Shown here piece by piece: positions 25,601 through 34,563 of a stretch of 64,000 nt of DNA. The position numbers were made by a program, and so were the translations under genes. Positions within the stretch are counted from its first letter, which is position 1. Every line of letters starts with the position of its first letter. Location of the stretch: positions 372,001 through 436,000 of the forward strand of contig NZ_VUOE01000002.1 of NCBI RefSeq assembly GCF_008386635.1. The letters are read 5' to 3'. The notes under the pieces were generated by a model. The model made no database searches, was not told where the DNA came from, and saw only the letters and a program-made list of their open reading frames with translations. The DNA comes from Maribacter flavus. GTDB lineage: Bacteria > Bacteroidota > Bacteroidia > Flavobacteriales > Flavobacteriaceae.

Positions 25601-26082
25601 AGAACATATCTGGAAAAATAGTAATCAAAACTATATTTTCCGGCGCCAAAGCCCAAAAAGAAAAGTCCGAAACAAAAGAAGCTGAATACGGGGAGAATAT
25701 CCCAACTGCCGTCCCATGATCTAAAAAGGATGGTTATCAGCATCATACAAATGATAAAAAAGGCGGTGATTCTGGTATTTGCACCCATAATCAACAAAAT
25801 ACCTCCCATGGCTGTTGTATAACCTGCAGACCAAGCAAAGGTTTTTGGCATAAGACTAAAGGGAATACCAAAATTCGATACTTTTTCCACAAACCAGGGC
25901 GCCACCTGTAAAAGCTCTAAACCTTCATCTGCCCATGGGGTGCCAAGTAGTTCCTTGGAGAAAATAAAGGTTAATAAACAGCCCATTATGACCCTAGGAA
26001 GTAATAACAATATATTGGGAAGTATTCCCTGCACTTCGTAAGGTTTTAAAATTTTCTTGAAAAATTGTCGTACACGGACCAT
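25597..26082 (-). CDS. DoxX family membrane protein
   Basis: 161 aa with four membrane helices: IMGCLLTFIFSKELLG, the AWSAGYTTAMGGILLIMGA pair typical of DoxX, ITAFFIICMMLITILF, and a final FFCFGLFFLGFGAG. DoxX proteins are integral membrane proteins linked to redox or thiosulfate metabolism in some species. The stop overlaps the TonB receptor end by 4 bases; it is transcribed alone from the AT-rich region at 26083-26241. Confidence 0.82.
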   Translation of the reverse strand: MVRVRQFFKKILKPYEVQGILPNILLLLPRVIMGCLLTFIFSKELLGTPWADEGLELLQVAPWFVEKVSNFGIPFSLMPKTFAWSAGYTTAMGGILLIMGANTRITAFFIICMMLITILFRSWDGSWDILPVFSFFCFGLFFLGFGAGKYSFDYYFSRYVL

Positions 26083-26241
26083 CTGTCAGTGTTTGATTAA
26101 TAAAAGTTAGCTTAAGTTTAATTTAACAAAATTTTAGGAATTGTAAAACGAAATTTGAACAATATGCATCCACGATTTTAGCATATAGATCAACGAACTC
26201 CCTTTATTTTTTTCAACTTTACAAAAATTAAAGCACAAACA

Positions 26242-27294
26242 ATGACGGCACTAAAAGCATACGCAGCTTCTTCAAAGGAGGCGGATTTAAAACCTTTTGA
26301 AATAAATAGGCGGAATATCACCCCTGATGATATCAAAATCGATATTCTATATTGTGGGGTTTGCCATAGCGATTTACATCAGGTACGCAACGACTGGAAA
26401 AATTCCCAATATCCCGTGGTTCCCGGGCATGAAATCATTGGAAAAGTCGTGGAAGTAGGAGAGAACGTTTCCAATTTTAAGAAAGGCGATTTGGTGGGCG
26501 TGGGCTGTATGGTAGACTCCTGCAAAACGTGTAGCTCATGTAAGGATGATTTGGAACAATTTTGTGAGAATGGCGCCACCATGACCTACAATAGTAAGGA
26601 TAAACACCTTGGTGGACATACTTTTGGGGGGTATTCGGAAAGCATTGTGGTCGATAAGGATTTTGTATTGCGAATTCCTGAAAATTTGGATGCCAAAGCG
26701 GCCGCTCCGCTACTTTGCGCGGGAATTACTACCTATTCCCCGTTGGCCCATTGGGGGGTAAAGAAGGGTGATAAGGTGGGCGTGATCGGTTTAGGAGGTT
26801 TGGGCCATATGGGTATCAAGTTCGCCCATGCCATGGGTGCCCATACGGTCATGATCACCACCTCTCCAGACAAGAGTAGTGATGCCAAAAAATTGGGGGC
26901 GGATGAAGTTCTCATTTCAAAAGACGAAGACGAAATGAAAAAACACGCAGGCAGCTTCGACTTTCTTTTGAACACCATTCCCGTTGGGCATGACATGAAC
27001 CCTTATTTGAACCTGTTGAAGCGCGATGCCAGTATGGTCATCGTTGGGGCTGTGGAACCTTTGGATCCTTTGCATGGCGGCGGATTGATCATGGGAAGAA
27101 AAAGTATTGCAGGTTCATTGATTGGCGGTATAAAGGAAACACAGGAAATGCTCGACTTCTGTGGCGATCATAACGTGGTGAGCGATATTGAAATGATTAA
27201 TATCCAGGATATCAATGAAGCGTACGACCGTTTGCAAAAATCGGATGTGAAATATCGATTCGTTATCGACATGAAATCGCTTAAGGAAAGCTGA
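26242..27294 (+). CDS. Zinc-dependent NAD(P) alcohol dehydrogenase (YahK/CAD type)
   Basis: 350 aa. Catalytic zinc site CGVCHSD and GHEIIGKVVEVG; structural zinc cysteines in VDSCKTCSSCKDDLEQFC; NADP-binding GLGGLGHMGIKFAHAMGA. This is the cinnamyl-alcohol/aldehyde reductase subgroup, which reduces aldehydes with NADPH. Transcribed alone and ended by the terminator at 27319-27347. Confidence 0.92.
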   Translation: MTALKAYAASSKEADLKPFEINRRNITPDDIKIDILYCGVCHSDLHQVRNDWKNSQYPVVPGHEIIGKVVEVGENVSNFKKGDLVGVGCMVDSCKTCSSCKDDLEQFCENGATMTYNSKDKHLGGHTFGGYSESIVVDKDFVLRIPENLDAKAAAPLLCAGITTYSPLAHWGVKKGDKVGVIGLGGLGHMGIKFAHAMGAHTVMITTSPDKSSDAKKLGADEVLISKDEDEMKKHAGSFDFLLNTIPVGHDMNPYLNLLKRDASMVIVGAVEPLDPLHGGGLIMGRKSIAGSLIGGIKETQEMLDFCGDHNVVSDIEMINIQDINEAYDRLQKSDVKYRFVIDMKSLKES

Positions 27295-27318
27295 TTCAGG
27301 AACGAAGCATTCAGAAAT

Positions 27319-27347
27319 AAAAAAGACGGTCCTTAACCGTCTTTTTT
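27319..27347. terminator. Bidirectional terminator
   Basis: AAAAAAGACGGT and ACCGTCTTTTTT pair perfectly around CCTTA. It lies between the convergent alcohol dehydrogenase (stop 27294) and GH113-like gene (stop 27381), and serves both. Confidence 0.92.
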
Positions 27348-27380
27348 ATTTATTACTACCTCCATTGTCTTAATGTGTGA

Positions 27381-28739
27381 TTAAGGTTTTTTACCAAACC
27401 ACTTGGCAATCACATTTTCGGCAGGTTTAAAACGAGGGGAGAAATCAAGGTCGGTTTTTGCACTTTCCGCAGTGGTCCTATTTTGCCATTCCCAGACATA
27501 AATGCCCGCAAACCAAGGCTTGTCCCAATTCTTTTTGAACATGGCCTCATAGGCCAGTTGTTGGGTCTGGTCTGATTTCTTCATGGTATACTTATTAAAA
27601 TAGGAACCCCATTCCCATGGTTTTATGGTAGCATCGGGGGTACTTTTATAGCCCACTTCCGTAAAAAGGACGGGTTTTCCATATTTTTTATGAACGGCCT
27701 CCAAAGCGGCCAAATGTTTGTCCCAGCCTTTTTCGATGCTCTCCAAAGTGGGATGCTCCTCTTTGGTAAGTGGGAAATAGGCCTGTATGCCAATATAGTC
27801 CAGTTGGTCCCAAAAATCGATGTGCTCATATTCGTCGTGCCAGTTGGCGGCGTAGGTGAGTTTGCCATCATACAGGGTACGGATTTCCGAAATGATTGAT
27901 CTCCATTTTTCGGGTTGTTTCTTGATGGAAGTTTTTAGTTCCGTTCCCACACAAAATAGTTCCGTGTTCGTTTCTTGGGCTATTTTGGCATACTTGAGCA
28001 TGTTTTTTCGGTAACTTTCAAACCATTGGTCCCAAGCATGGTCATCCTTTAATTGGATGTTGGCCCGCCAACCTTCGTTCATCCATAAATGGGGTTTTAA
28101 GTGCACGTGGAGTCTTTTATTGTGCAGGTCGTTGATGGCCCTCACGATGCTGGAATCCCTTCGGCTGTAGGTTTCCATGGATACCGGAACGTCCATCTGG
28201 GAGGTCCTTTCGTTTTCCTGATGTAAAAAGGGAACGATGGCCACCCACTCCACGTTTGCTTTTATCAGATTCGCTATGGCTTCCGTATTGTTGTCCGACC
28301 AACCAAAGACACTCGCGCCCCTGTGCTTTTTGTCAATTTCATAATAATGATTTGCCTTCACCGATGTGTTCATGGCGCTATGGTCCCATTGAAAATCATG
28401 TCCCTCATTGGCATTGATGAAGACCACTGTTTTAAAACCAACGACCAGAAAAACGATGGGCAGTAAAAATCGGAATGAAAATTGACGCCACGCGGTACGA
28501 CTACCTTTTTTTCTGCCCACATTTACAAAATGGACAAGTACTAAATAAAGCAAGCAACAAAGTAGAAAAAGGATGTGGAAACCTATGAGGATGAACTTGC
28601 GGGAGGCCAGTTCAAAGAAAAAGGAGATATATTCAGAAAGGCTTTCATTTCTTCGGGAAAACCGGACCAGGAAATATACAAACGTTGCTACCCATAGGAA
28701 TAGGTAGAGCGAAACCAAATGTATACCGCGCTTTTGCAT
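27381..28739 (-). CDS. GH113-like TIM-barrel glycoside hydrolase with N-terminal membrane segments
   Basis: 452 aa. Membrane segments at ~7-26, ~50-72 and ~90-109, then a TIM-barrel domain from ~140. The barrel has a clan GH-A pattern: VGTEL with Glu267 as likely acid/base and FTEVGY with Glu361 as likely nucleophile. The family GH113 is best known for beta-1,4-mannanases; specificity here is undetermined. The catalytic domain should face the periplasm after the third helix. An unusual membrane-anchored version. Co-transcription is possible with the upstream PaiB-like gene (2-base gap). Confidence 0.82.
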   Translation of the reverse strand: MQKRGIHLVSLYLFLWVATFVYFLVRFSRRNESLSEYISFFFELASRKFILIGFHILFLLCCLLYLVLVHFVNVGRKKGSRTAWRQFSFRFLLPIVFLVVGFKTVVFINANEGHDFQWDHSAMNTSVKANHYYEIDKKHRGASVFGWSDNNTEAIANLIKANVEWVAIVPFLHQENERTSQMDVPVSMETYSRRDSSIVRAINDLHNKRLHVHLKPHLWMNEGWRANIQLKDDHAWDQWFESYRKNMLKYAKIAQETNTELFCVGTELKTSIKKQPEKWRSIISEIRTLYDGKLTYAANWHDEYEHIDFWDQLDYIGIQAYFPLTKEEHPTLESIEKGWDKHLAALEAVHKKYGKPVLFTEVGYKSTPDATIKPWEWGSYFNKYTMKKSDQTQQLAYEAMFKKNWDKPWFAGIYVWEWQNRTTAESAKTDLDFSPRFKPAENVIAKWFGKKP

Positions 28740-28741
28740 TG

Positions 28742-29347
28742 TTACGTCTTTTTTTCCATTTCAACCGCAATTGCCCTGGCACCCGCATCACGATCCTTCA
28801 ACTCCGATATGATCTTGGAATGGTCGTGTTCCCTACCTTGTGACAATTTATAGGTTGCCTGGATGTCAGTAATCAAAATTTTAAATCCGACTACACCGCG
28901 TATCTGTGCCAGGGTCTTTGGGGACATCTCGTGCAACGAAATGGGATGCTTGGAATCCTTTTCATATTTGTCCACCAATCGATGCATGGAGGCCAACACT
29001 TCATCTTCCGATAAAATACGGATTCGACCGTATACATGCACGGCGATATAGTTCCAAGTTGGTACTTCTTCATCGGCATACCAAGAGGAGGACACGTAGG
29101 AATGGGGACCGTTAAAGATGCAAAGCACTTCATCAGTCTCCGTAAAATGTCGCCACTGAGGGTTGGCCTTAGCTATATGGGTCACCAGTGCCTCGTTTCC
29201 ATCGGCATCGGTATCCAATTCCATGGGTATATGGGTGGCCCAAGGTTTTCCATCGACCTGATTTACCAAAATTCCAAAGCTGTTCGCTTTTATAAATTCC
29301 TTTACGCTAGCAAGGTCCTCGTTTTTATAGTGTTTGGGCGTATACAT
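28742..29347 (-). CDS. FMN-binding negative transcriptional regulator (PaiB-like)
   Basis: 201 aa from ATG 29347 (MYTPKHYKNEDLASVKEFI), which begins at the expected family start; the longer frame is rejected. PaiB features: THIPMELD, GPHSYVSSSWYADEEVPTWNYIAVHVYG and GVVGFKILITDIQATYKLSQ. The fold is a split-barrel FMN-binding domain. In Bacillus PaiB represses sporulation and protease genes; in most other genomes the role is unproven. 2 bases upstream of the GH113-like gene. Confidence 0.88.
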   Translation of the reverse strand: MYTPKHYKNEDLASVKEFIKANSFGILVNQVDGKPWATHIPMELDTDADGNEALVTHIAKANPQWRHFTETDEVLCIFNGPHSYVSSSWYADEEVPTWNYIAVHVYGRIRILSEDEVLASMHRLVDKYEKDSKHPISLHEMSPKTLAQIRGVVGFKILITDIQATYKLSQGREHDHSKIISELKDRDAGARAIAVEMEKKT

Positions 29348-29452
29348 ACCATAAAAGTAGCAAAACATTGATTCAGGTAACAATCTAAGTGAACGCGTTA
29401 AGCAAATTTATTTTTAAAGGGTACTTTACTCCAAACTTAAAATAGAACTAAG

Positions 29453-30283
29453 ATGCCATTTATAACGAACAAAAAAGGAAAGGAAATTGTTGACATATTT
29501 TATGAGGACTACGGGGAAGGACAACCGGTTATTTTAATTCACGGTTGGCCTTTGAGCCGAAAGTCGTGGGAGCAACAGGTTTGGAAAATCGTTGAAGAAG
29601 GATACCGTTGTATATCCTATGACCGCAGGGGTTTTGGAATTTCCTCCGCACCTTGGGGCGATTACGACTATTCCGCCCTGGCCAGTGACCTGCATACAAT
29701 TATTGAGAAACTGGAACTGACGGATGCCATTATTGTAGGTTTCTCCATGGGCGGGGGCGAAGTGGTGCGTTATTTGACGGATTATGGAAGCGATAAGATT
29801 GCCAAGGCCGCCCTGATTAGTTCCATCATTCCATTGGTAAAAAAGAAGGACGATAATCCGGCCGGGGTGCCCGAAAATGTCTTGGACAATATCAAGGATG
29901 CTTTGCAGAAAGATCGAGTTGGATTCTTGAAGACCTTTCACAAAGGATTTTACAATTATGACGATAATAAGAACAAGGTCAGCGAGGGACAATTGGAATA
30001 TGACTTTATCGTGGCCTCGCATGCCTCGCCTAGAGGTACCATACAGGCTGCCTTGGCATGGATGCACACCGATTTTAGATCGGAACTCAAGAATGTGGAC
30101 GTACCTACATTGATCGTACACGGTGATGCCGATAGTACAGTACCTATTGAAACTTCGGCGGAGCAGGCTGCCAAGGGTATAGCTGATAATACGTATGAAA
30201 TTATCAAAGGTGCGCCCCATGGATTGAACATCACCCATGCGAAGGAGCTGAACGAAATTTTGATTTCTTTCCTTAAAGGATAA
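29453..30283 (+). CDS. Alpha/beta hydrolase, non-haem chloroperoxidase-like
   Basis: 276 aa. Oxyanion region HGWPLSRKSWE, nucleophile elbow GFSMGG with Ser98, late Asp in VHGDADSTVP and His in GAPHGLN. These match the cofactor-free haloperoxidase/arylesterase group, which hydrolyses esters and can show perhydrolase activity. No signal peptide. A terminator follows at 30302-30331. Confidence 0.9.
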   Translation: MPFITNKKGKEIVDIFYEDYGEGQPVILIHGWPLSRKSWEQQVWKIVEEGYRCISYDRRGFGISSAPWGDYDYSALASDLHTIIEKLELTDAIIVGFSMGGGEVVRYLTDYGSDKIAKAALISSIIPLVKKKDDNPAGVPENVLDNIKDALQKDRVGFLKTFHKGFYNYDDNKNKVSEGQLEYDFIVASHASPRGTIQAALAWMHTDFRSELKNVDVPTLIVHGDADSTVPIETSAEQAAKGIADNTYEIIKGAPHGLNITHAKELNEILISFLKG

Positions 30284-30301
30284 GTGGGATACCTAAGAAG
30301 C

Positions 30302-30331
30302 AAAAAGGGCCTTTTTAAGAGGCTCTTTTTT
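30302..30331 (+). terminator. Rho-independent terminator
   Basis: AAAAAGGGCC pairs with GGCTCTTTTT (one G-T wobble) around TTTTTAAGA, followed by Ts, 18 bases past the hydrolase stop. Confidence 0.85.
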
Positions 30332-30394
30332 ATTAAAATTATAATTAATTCATAAACAATAGTTTAAATATCTTTGATTGGTAAATCAATTCAA

Positions 30395-30922
30395 ATGTCC
30401 GAACTTGAAATCCTCAATAAACAAACGGAAACGGCCTATGATTGGACCCATAAATTAATGGATTCCGTTCCTGCCGAGAAATGGGAAATCATCCCCGAAG
30501 CTTTAGGCTCAAATCTTAGCTGGCAGATAGGTCATCTGGTCGTGAGTATCTACTACCATTCCATCATGACCACGGTGGGGCATTTACCGGAACTTTTGGA
30601 AAAATTGGACCTACGATCGTATACCAAATTATGTGGCTACGATACGTTTGCAAAAGAAATGAAGGGAACCTGGACCCCAGCTGCCCTTTGGTCCGATTTA
30701 CAACGGATGCAAAACACATCCTTGGAGGTCATCAACTCGTTGTCAGAATCCGACCTGTGGCAACCCGTGGAACCGACCAAAGTACCACACCCCGTGGCCA
30801 AAACCAAGTTTGAGGTCATCGATTGGAACATAAAACATACCATGTGGCATTGCGGGCAAATGGCAACTATCAAGCGATTGGTGGATGCACCTTATGACTT
30901 TGGACTACAAAGGAGGAATTGA
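30395..30922 (+). CDS. DinB family protein
   Basis: 175 aa from ATG 30395; the open frame extends to a TTG at 30374 without support. DinB four-helix bundle: TAYDWTHKLMDSVPAEKW, SNLSWQIGHLVVSIYYHSI and IKHTMWHCGQMATIKRL. Histidines in GHLVVS, KHTMWHCG form the likely metal triad (first His of GHL, last two in KHTMWH). The family includes metal-dependent thiol-S-transferases using bacillithiol or mycothiol. One of three DinB proteins in 9 kb. Confidence 0.85.
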   Translation: MSELEILNKQTETAYDWTHKLMDSVPAEKWEIIPEALGSNLSWQIGHLVVSIYYHSIMTTVGHLPELLEKLDLRSYTKLCGYDTFAKEMKGTWTPAALWSDLQRMQNTSLEVINSLSESDLWQPVEPTKVPHPVAKTKFEVIDWNIKHTMWHCGQMATIKRLVDAPYDFGLQRRN

Positions 30923-31045
30923 ACATTCGCAGTGCCGCCGGATCTTAGCTTTCGTATTTCTAAATTTTTGTATTTATAACAATTTTTTTACGTTTTTAGA
31001 TAGTGTTTTAAGAACTAAGTTGTATAAGGTTAAACTTGTTGTCCC

Positions 31046-31438
31046 ATGAAGAAAATATACGTGTTGTTCTTGGCACCCCTTTTAATGTCCACCCAATGTG
31101 AGTCTGACGATGAACCTGTTTTACGTACTGAGTTTTATATTCAAAACGATTCAAGTACTGAATTGATATGGATATCAGAAACTGCCGGTGAAGTAGTTAT
31201 TAAAGAGGGTACAAAACAATTTATAGGTTCTGTAGTGGATTGGGTCGTATTTGTGAAACCGTCCAGCGGTATTGCTTTTGATAAGGTAATTCTCTACCGA
31301 AAGGCAGAAAATGGCGACTTAATTAAAACCTATGAACAACAGCCCATAGTGGATGATGTATGGCGTTTTAATGCACTCTCAGAATTGGAGGGAGCATATG
31401 CTCTTATACTTACCGATGCTTCCCTAGTGCAAGAATGA
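31046..31438 (+). CDS. Small lipoprotein of unknown function
   Basis: 130 aa with lipobox LLMSTQC (Cys 18). The mature part is beta-rich (TEFYIQNDSSTELIWISETAG, KVILYRKAENGDL) and soluble. It resembles small periplasmic lipoproteins of Flavobacteriaceae but I recognise no family. Free-standing, with ~120 bases before and ~190 after. Confidence 0.7.
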   Translation: MKKIYVLFLAPLLMSTQCESDDEPVLRTEFYIQNDSSTELIWISETAGEVVIKEGTKQFIGSVVDWVVFVKPSSGIAFDKVILYRKAENGDLIKTYEQQPIVDDVWRFNALSELEGAYALILTDASLVQE

Positions 31439-31626
31439 CCTAAGGCAAATCTTCCTTCTATCATGCCAAAAATTAGATTTGAAAGAAAGTTTCAAGTTTT
31501 GGCCAGAATCAAAAAATTATGGGGTATTTTGAGATTTAATTATAGATAAACTAACATTGTAATCAAGCAATTCAATCCACCTATCCCAAAAGGGCATACT
31601 TGTTTTTAACCCATTAAAGATTCTTT

Positions 31627-31809
31627 ATGAAAAAACCTGCTCAAAATCTACTTTTTGCAATTGGAATTTTAAGCATCGCATTGGGTGTTTATCTCCATTT
31701 TTCGGAGGTCAACAAATTTAATTCCTATTCGGGAATTGTATTTGGGGTTATATTGATTAGCGGTGTATTCGTTGCTAAAAAGGGATTGGACAAAAATAAC
31801 AAGGAATAA
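31627..31809 (+). CDS. Small two-helix membrane protein
   Basis: 60 aa, residues ~7-25 and ~35-52 being hydrophobic helices (LLFAIGILSIALGVYLHF; GIVFGVILISGVFVAKKG) with a short polar loop and lysine-rich ends. No family recognised. Single gene, no neighbour in an operon. Confidence 0.6.
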   Translation: MKKPAQNLLFAIGILSIALGVYLHFSEVNKFNSYSGIVFGVILISGVFVAKKGLDKNNKE

Positions 31810-31988
31810 ATTGTTTGCTTTTAGGGAATTGCCATAATCGGGTTAGAATATGGTCAAGCCAACAGGCCATTGGAATTATTTAATCCTACAATATGGATTA
31901 GGAAACATACTATATATTCCTGAAATTGTGCTTCACGCTATAAAATTTGCTTATCACCAGCATCACATAATCAGACCATTAAGAATAT

Positions 31989-32012
31989 TTATTTAGATTT
32001 AATATAAATAAG
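31989..32012. promoter_or_regulatory. Upstream arm of a long inverted repeat (candidate operator)
   Basis: TTATTTAGATTTAATATAAA begins the arm. Its 21-base core is repeated, inverted, at 32051-32077 with one mismatch. It ends just before the TTG -33 element of the receptor promoter. Confidence 0.55.
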
Positions 32013-32043
32013 TTGCGCATGTCAGAACGCACTTATATTTTTG
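32013..32043 (+). promoter_or_regulatory. Bacteroidota-type promoter of the siderophore receptor
   Basis: TTG at 32013-32015, then 20 bases, then TATTTTTG at 32036-32043, a perfect fit to TAnnTTTG. The start of transcription would fall near 32050, at the edge of the second inverted-repeat arm. Confidence 0.6.
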
Positions 32044-32050
32044 TCTTGTT

Positions 32051-32077
32051 CTTATAATTTATATTAAGTCTAAATAA
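32051..32077. promoter_or_regulatory. Downstream arm of the long inverted repeat (candidate operator)
   Basis: ATTTATATTAAGTCTAAATAA is the reverse complement, with one mismatch, of the upstream arm's core. It ends 6 bases before the ATG at 32084, so a bound protein would cover the start of transcription and the ribosome site. Confidence 0.55.
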
Positions 32078-32083
32078 AACCAA

Positions 32084-34501
32084 ATGAAAAAACTTTTTTG
32101 TATCCTGACCTTATTGTTCATTTCAAGGGTAACCCTTGCCCAAAATGGAGCAATTTCAGGAACGGTAAAAGACAATGACCAATTACCACTTTGGGGTGTA
32201 AACGTGTCGCTGGTAAATACTCCAAAAGGTGCACAGACTAATGAAGCCGGTGCTTTTGAAATCTCCAATATTGCCAATGGCGACTATATACTTTCCGTTT
32301 CCTACTTGGGTTATAGAACTCGCGAAATTCCCATTTCAATATCAAATAATAAAACTGTCGATCTTGATATTATCTTGTACGAAGGCAATGAAATACTAAG
32401 TGAAGTTACCGTACAGGGGCGTACCAATAAGTTTTCTAGAAAGAAAACGGCTTATGTCGCAAAGCTTCCTTTAAAGGACATTGAAAATACTCAAGTATAT
32501 AGTACCGTTACCAACGAAATTTTAAAATCGCAAATAGTTACAAATTTTGATGATGCATTAAAAAATGCAACGGGCGTTGAGCAACTTTGGACTTCTACCG
32601 GTAGGGGCGGGGACGGTGCAGGATATTATTCGCTTCGCGGTTTTTCCATTCAACCGCAATTGGTGAATGGACTGCCCGGACTGACAAATGGTACCATCAA
32701 TCCTGCAAACATAGAACGGATTGAAGTATTAAAGGGCCCTTCCGCAACGTTGTTTGGCAATGCAGTTAGTTCTTATGGAGGACTTATCAATGTAGTTACC
32801 AAAAAACCCTATGTGGGTACAGGAGGGGAGCTGTCGTTTACTTCCGGTACCTATGGCCTAAATCAAATTGTAGGAGATTTCAATACCCCCCTGAGTAAGG
32901 CGGACAATTTATATTTTAGGTTGAATACCGCTTACACGACCGAGGAGAGTTTTCAGGATGCAGGTTTTAGAAAGTCCTTTTTTATTGCTCCGTCCTTATC
33001 ATACAAAGTAAACAATAGACTCTCATTTTCTTTTTATGGTGAAATTACCCAGGCAGAGCAGACAAATCCCACCTTCTTATTTTTAAACAGAAGCGCACCT
33101 ACAGTGGCATCCAATCTAGAGGAACTGGGATATAATAACAAGTTATCATTTACCAGCAATGATCTATCCTTACAGAACCCAACGCAGAACTACCGTATTG
33201 AAATGGATTATAAGCTTTCCGATTCCTGGCAATCGCAAACGCTCCTTTCCAAAAGTTCTACTTCTACAAAAGGTTATTACTCGTATCTCTTTGATTATGG
33301 TATCTTGGAGGGAAATACCTATACCCGATTTATCAATAAACAAAACGCAAATACACAAACAACCGATATTCAGCAAAACTTCATTGGAGACTTTAAACTG
33401 GCTTCCTTAAGGAATCGAATGGTGATAGGTATTGATTATTTCAACGAAACACAGACCAACAATAGTACAGGTTACGCATTCTATGGCAATATTACCCCTA
33501 ATGGAGGTTCAAACGGGGACGACCCATTTACACAGGAGGTAGAAGATGACCTTTTTCCTCTTTCCACTTCAGGAGTTGATGCCGCGCTCGCTTCGCAGGG
33601 GGTCAGCAATGTGAAATCCAAATATCATATTTACAGTTTGTATGCTTCGGATGTAATCAATTTTACGGATAACCTTTCGGCGATGATCGGTCTAAGGGTG
33701 GATCATTTTGACAATGAAGGTAATTTACAGAACCAGGGCGATGATTTTGACCAGACCACACTTTCACCAAAATTCGGCTTATTGTACCAGCCCATCAAGG
33801 ACAGGTTATCCATTTTTGGAAACTACCAAAATGGCTTTACCAACGTAGCTCCCCAGTTGGTAGGAGATCCCAATGAAGGACCTCAAACTTTGAAAACCTT
33901 TGACCCCGAACAGGCAAACCAGATTGAATTCGGTTTCAAAACCAATCTTTTCGATAACCGACTGAATGCTACCGTTAGTTACTATGATATCAAGGTTATT
34001 GATCGCGTCATCACAGACCCTTCTTCGCCTTTCAATAGAATTCAGGGTGGTGAAGTAGTAAGTAGTGGATTTGAAATAGAAATAAACGCCAGCCCTGTAA
34101 ATGGTTTGGATATTAGGGCCGGATTTAGCAATAATGACAGTGAAACTACCAAATCTGACAATGCTCAAATTTTGAACAGAAGACCTCTTGAGGCAGGTCC
34201 CGAAACGTTATATAACTTTTGGGCAAACTATGAGTTTCAAGAGGGAGCTTTGAACGGTTTTGGAATGGGATTGGGGTTCAATGGGGCAAGCGAACGCTTT
34301 GCCATAAATTATGAATCTACCGGAGAATTTATTTTGCCAAGTTATACCATTGCCAATGCATCCCTTTATTACCAATCCGTAAATTATAGAATTGGGCTAA
34401 AACTGAACAACGCGTTCAATAAGGAATATTATAAAGGTTGGACAACCATAAACCCACAACAACCAAGGGCATTGTTGGCAAATTTTTCGTACAGATTCTA
34501 A
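32084..34501 (+). CDS. TonB-dependent siderophore receptor
   Basis: 805 aa. Signal peptide residues 1-19 (RVTLAQ), carboxypeptidase-regulatory-like domain ~20-110, plug ~140-250 with the siderophore-receptor signature ERIEVLKGPSATLFGNAVSSYGGLINVVTKKP in shortened form (KGPSATLFG visible at ~216), then a 22-strand barrel ending in ANFSYRF, the terminal aromatic expected for outer-membrane insertion. It is followed by a PepSY reductase, a typical siderophore-iron module. The bracketed promoter suggests iron regulation. Ligand unknown; the length and plug fit ferric hydroxamate/catecholate receptors. Confidence 0.92.
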   Translation: MKKLFCILTLLFISRVTLAQNGAISGTVKDNDQLPLWGVNVSLVNTPKGAQTNEAGAFEISNIANGDYILSVSYLGYRTREIPISISNNKTVDLDIILYEGNEILSEVTVQGRTNKFSRKKTAYVAKLPLKDIENTQVYSTVTNEILKSQIVTNFDDALKNATGVEQLWTSTGRGGDGAGYYSLRGFSIQPQLVNGLPGLTNGTINPANIERIEVLKGPSATLFGNAVSSYGGLINVVTKKPYVGTGGELSFTSGTYGLNQIVGDFNTPLSKADNLYFRLNTAYTTEESFQDAGFRKSFFIAPSLSYKVNNRLSFSFYGEITQAEQTNPTFLFLNRSAPTVASNLEELGYNNKLSFTSNDLSLQNPTQNYRIEMDYKLSDSWQSQTLLSKSSTSTKGYYSYLFDYGILEGNTYTRFINKQNANTQTTDIQQNFIGDFKLASLRNRMVIGIDYFNETQTNNSTGYAFYGNITPNGGSNGDDPFTQEVEDDLFPLSTSGVDAALASQGVSNVKSKYHIYSLYASDVINFTDNLSAMIGLRVDHFDNEGNLQNQGDDFDQTTLSPKFGLLYQPIKDRLSIFGNYQNGFTNVAPQLVGDPNEGPQTLKTFDPEQANQIEFGFKTNLFDNRLNATVSYYDIKVIDRVITDPSSPFNRIQGGEVVSSGFEIEINASPVNGLDIRAGFSNNDSETTKSDNAQILNRRPLEAGPETLYNFWANYEFQEGALNGFGMGLGFNGASERFAINYESTGEFILPSYTIANASLYYQSVNYRIGLKLNNAFNKEYYKGWTTINPQQPRALLANFSYRF

Positions 34502-34514
34502 ACATAATTTTAAG

Positions 34515-34550
34515 AAAGGGCAAAGGCGATAAAACGCTTTTGTCCTTTTT
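34515..34550 (+). terminator. Hairpin between the receptor and PepSY genes
   Basis: AAAGGGCAAAGGCG pairs with CGCTTTTGTCCTTT around ATAAAA (14 bp, including G-T wobbles), ending in a short T-run. It may partly terminate transcription and lower PepSY expression relative to the receptor. Confidence 0.6.
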
Positions 34551-34563
34551 AAGTTTACTAAGG

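Noticed and set aside
29534-30238. 234-residue open frame opposite the alpha/beta hydrolase
   Set aside because: Antisense to a gene with an intact catalytic motif set.
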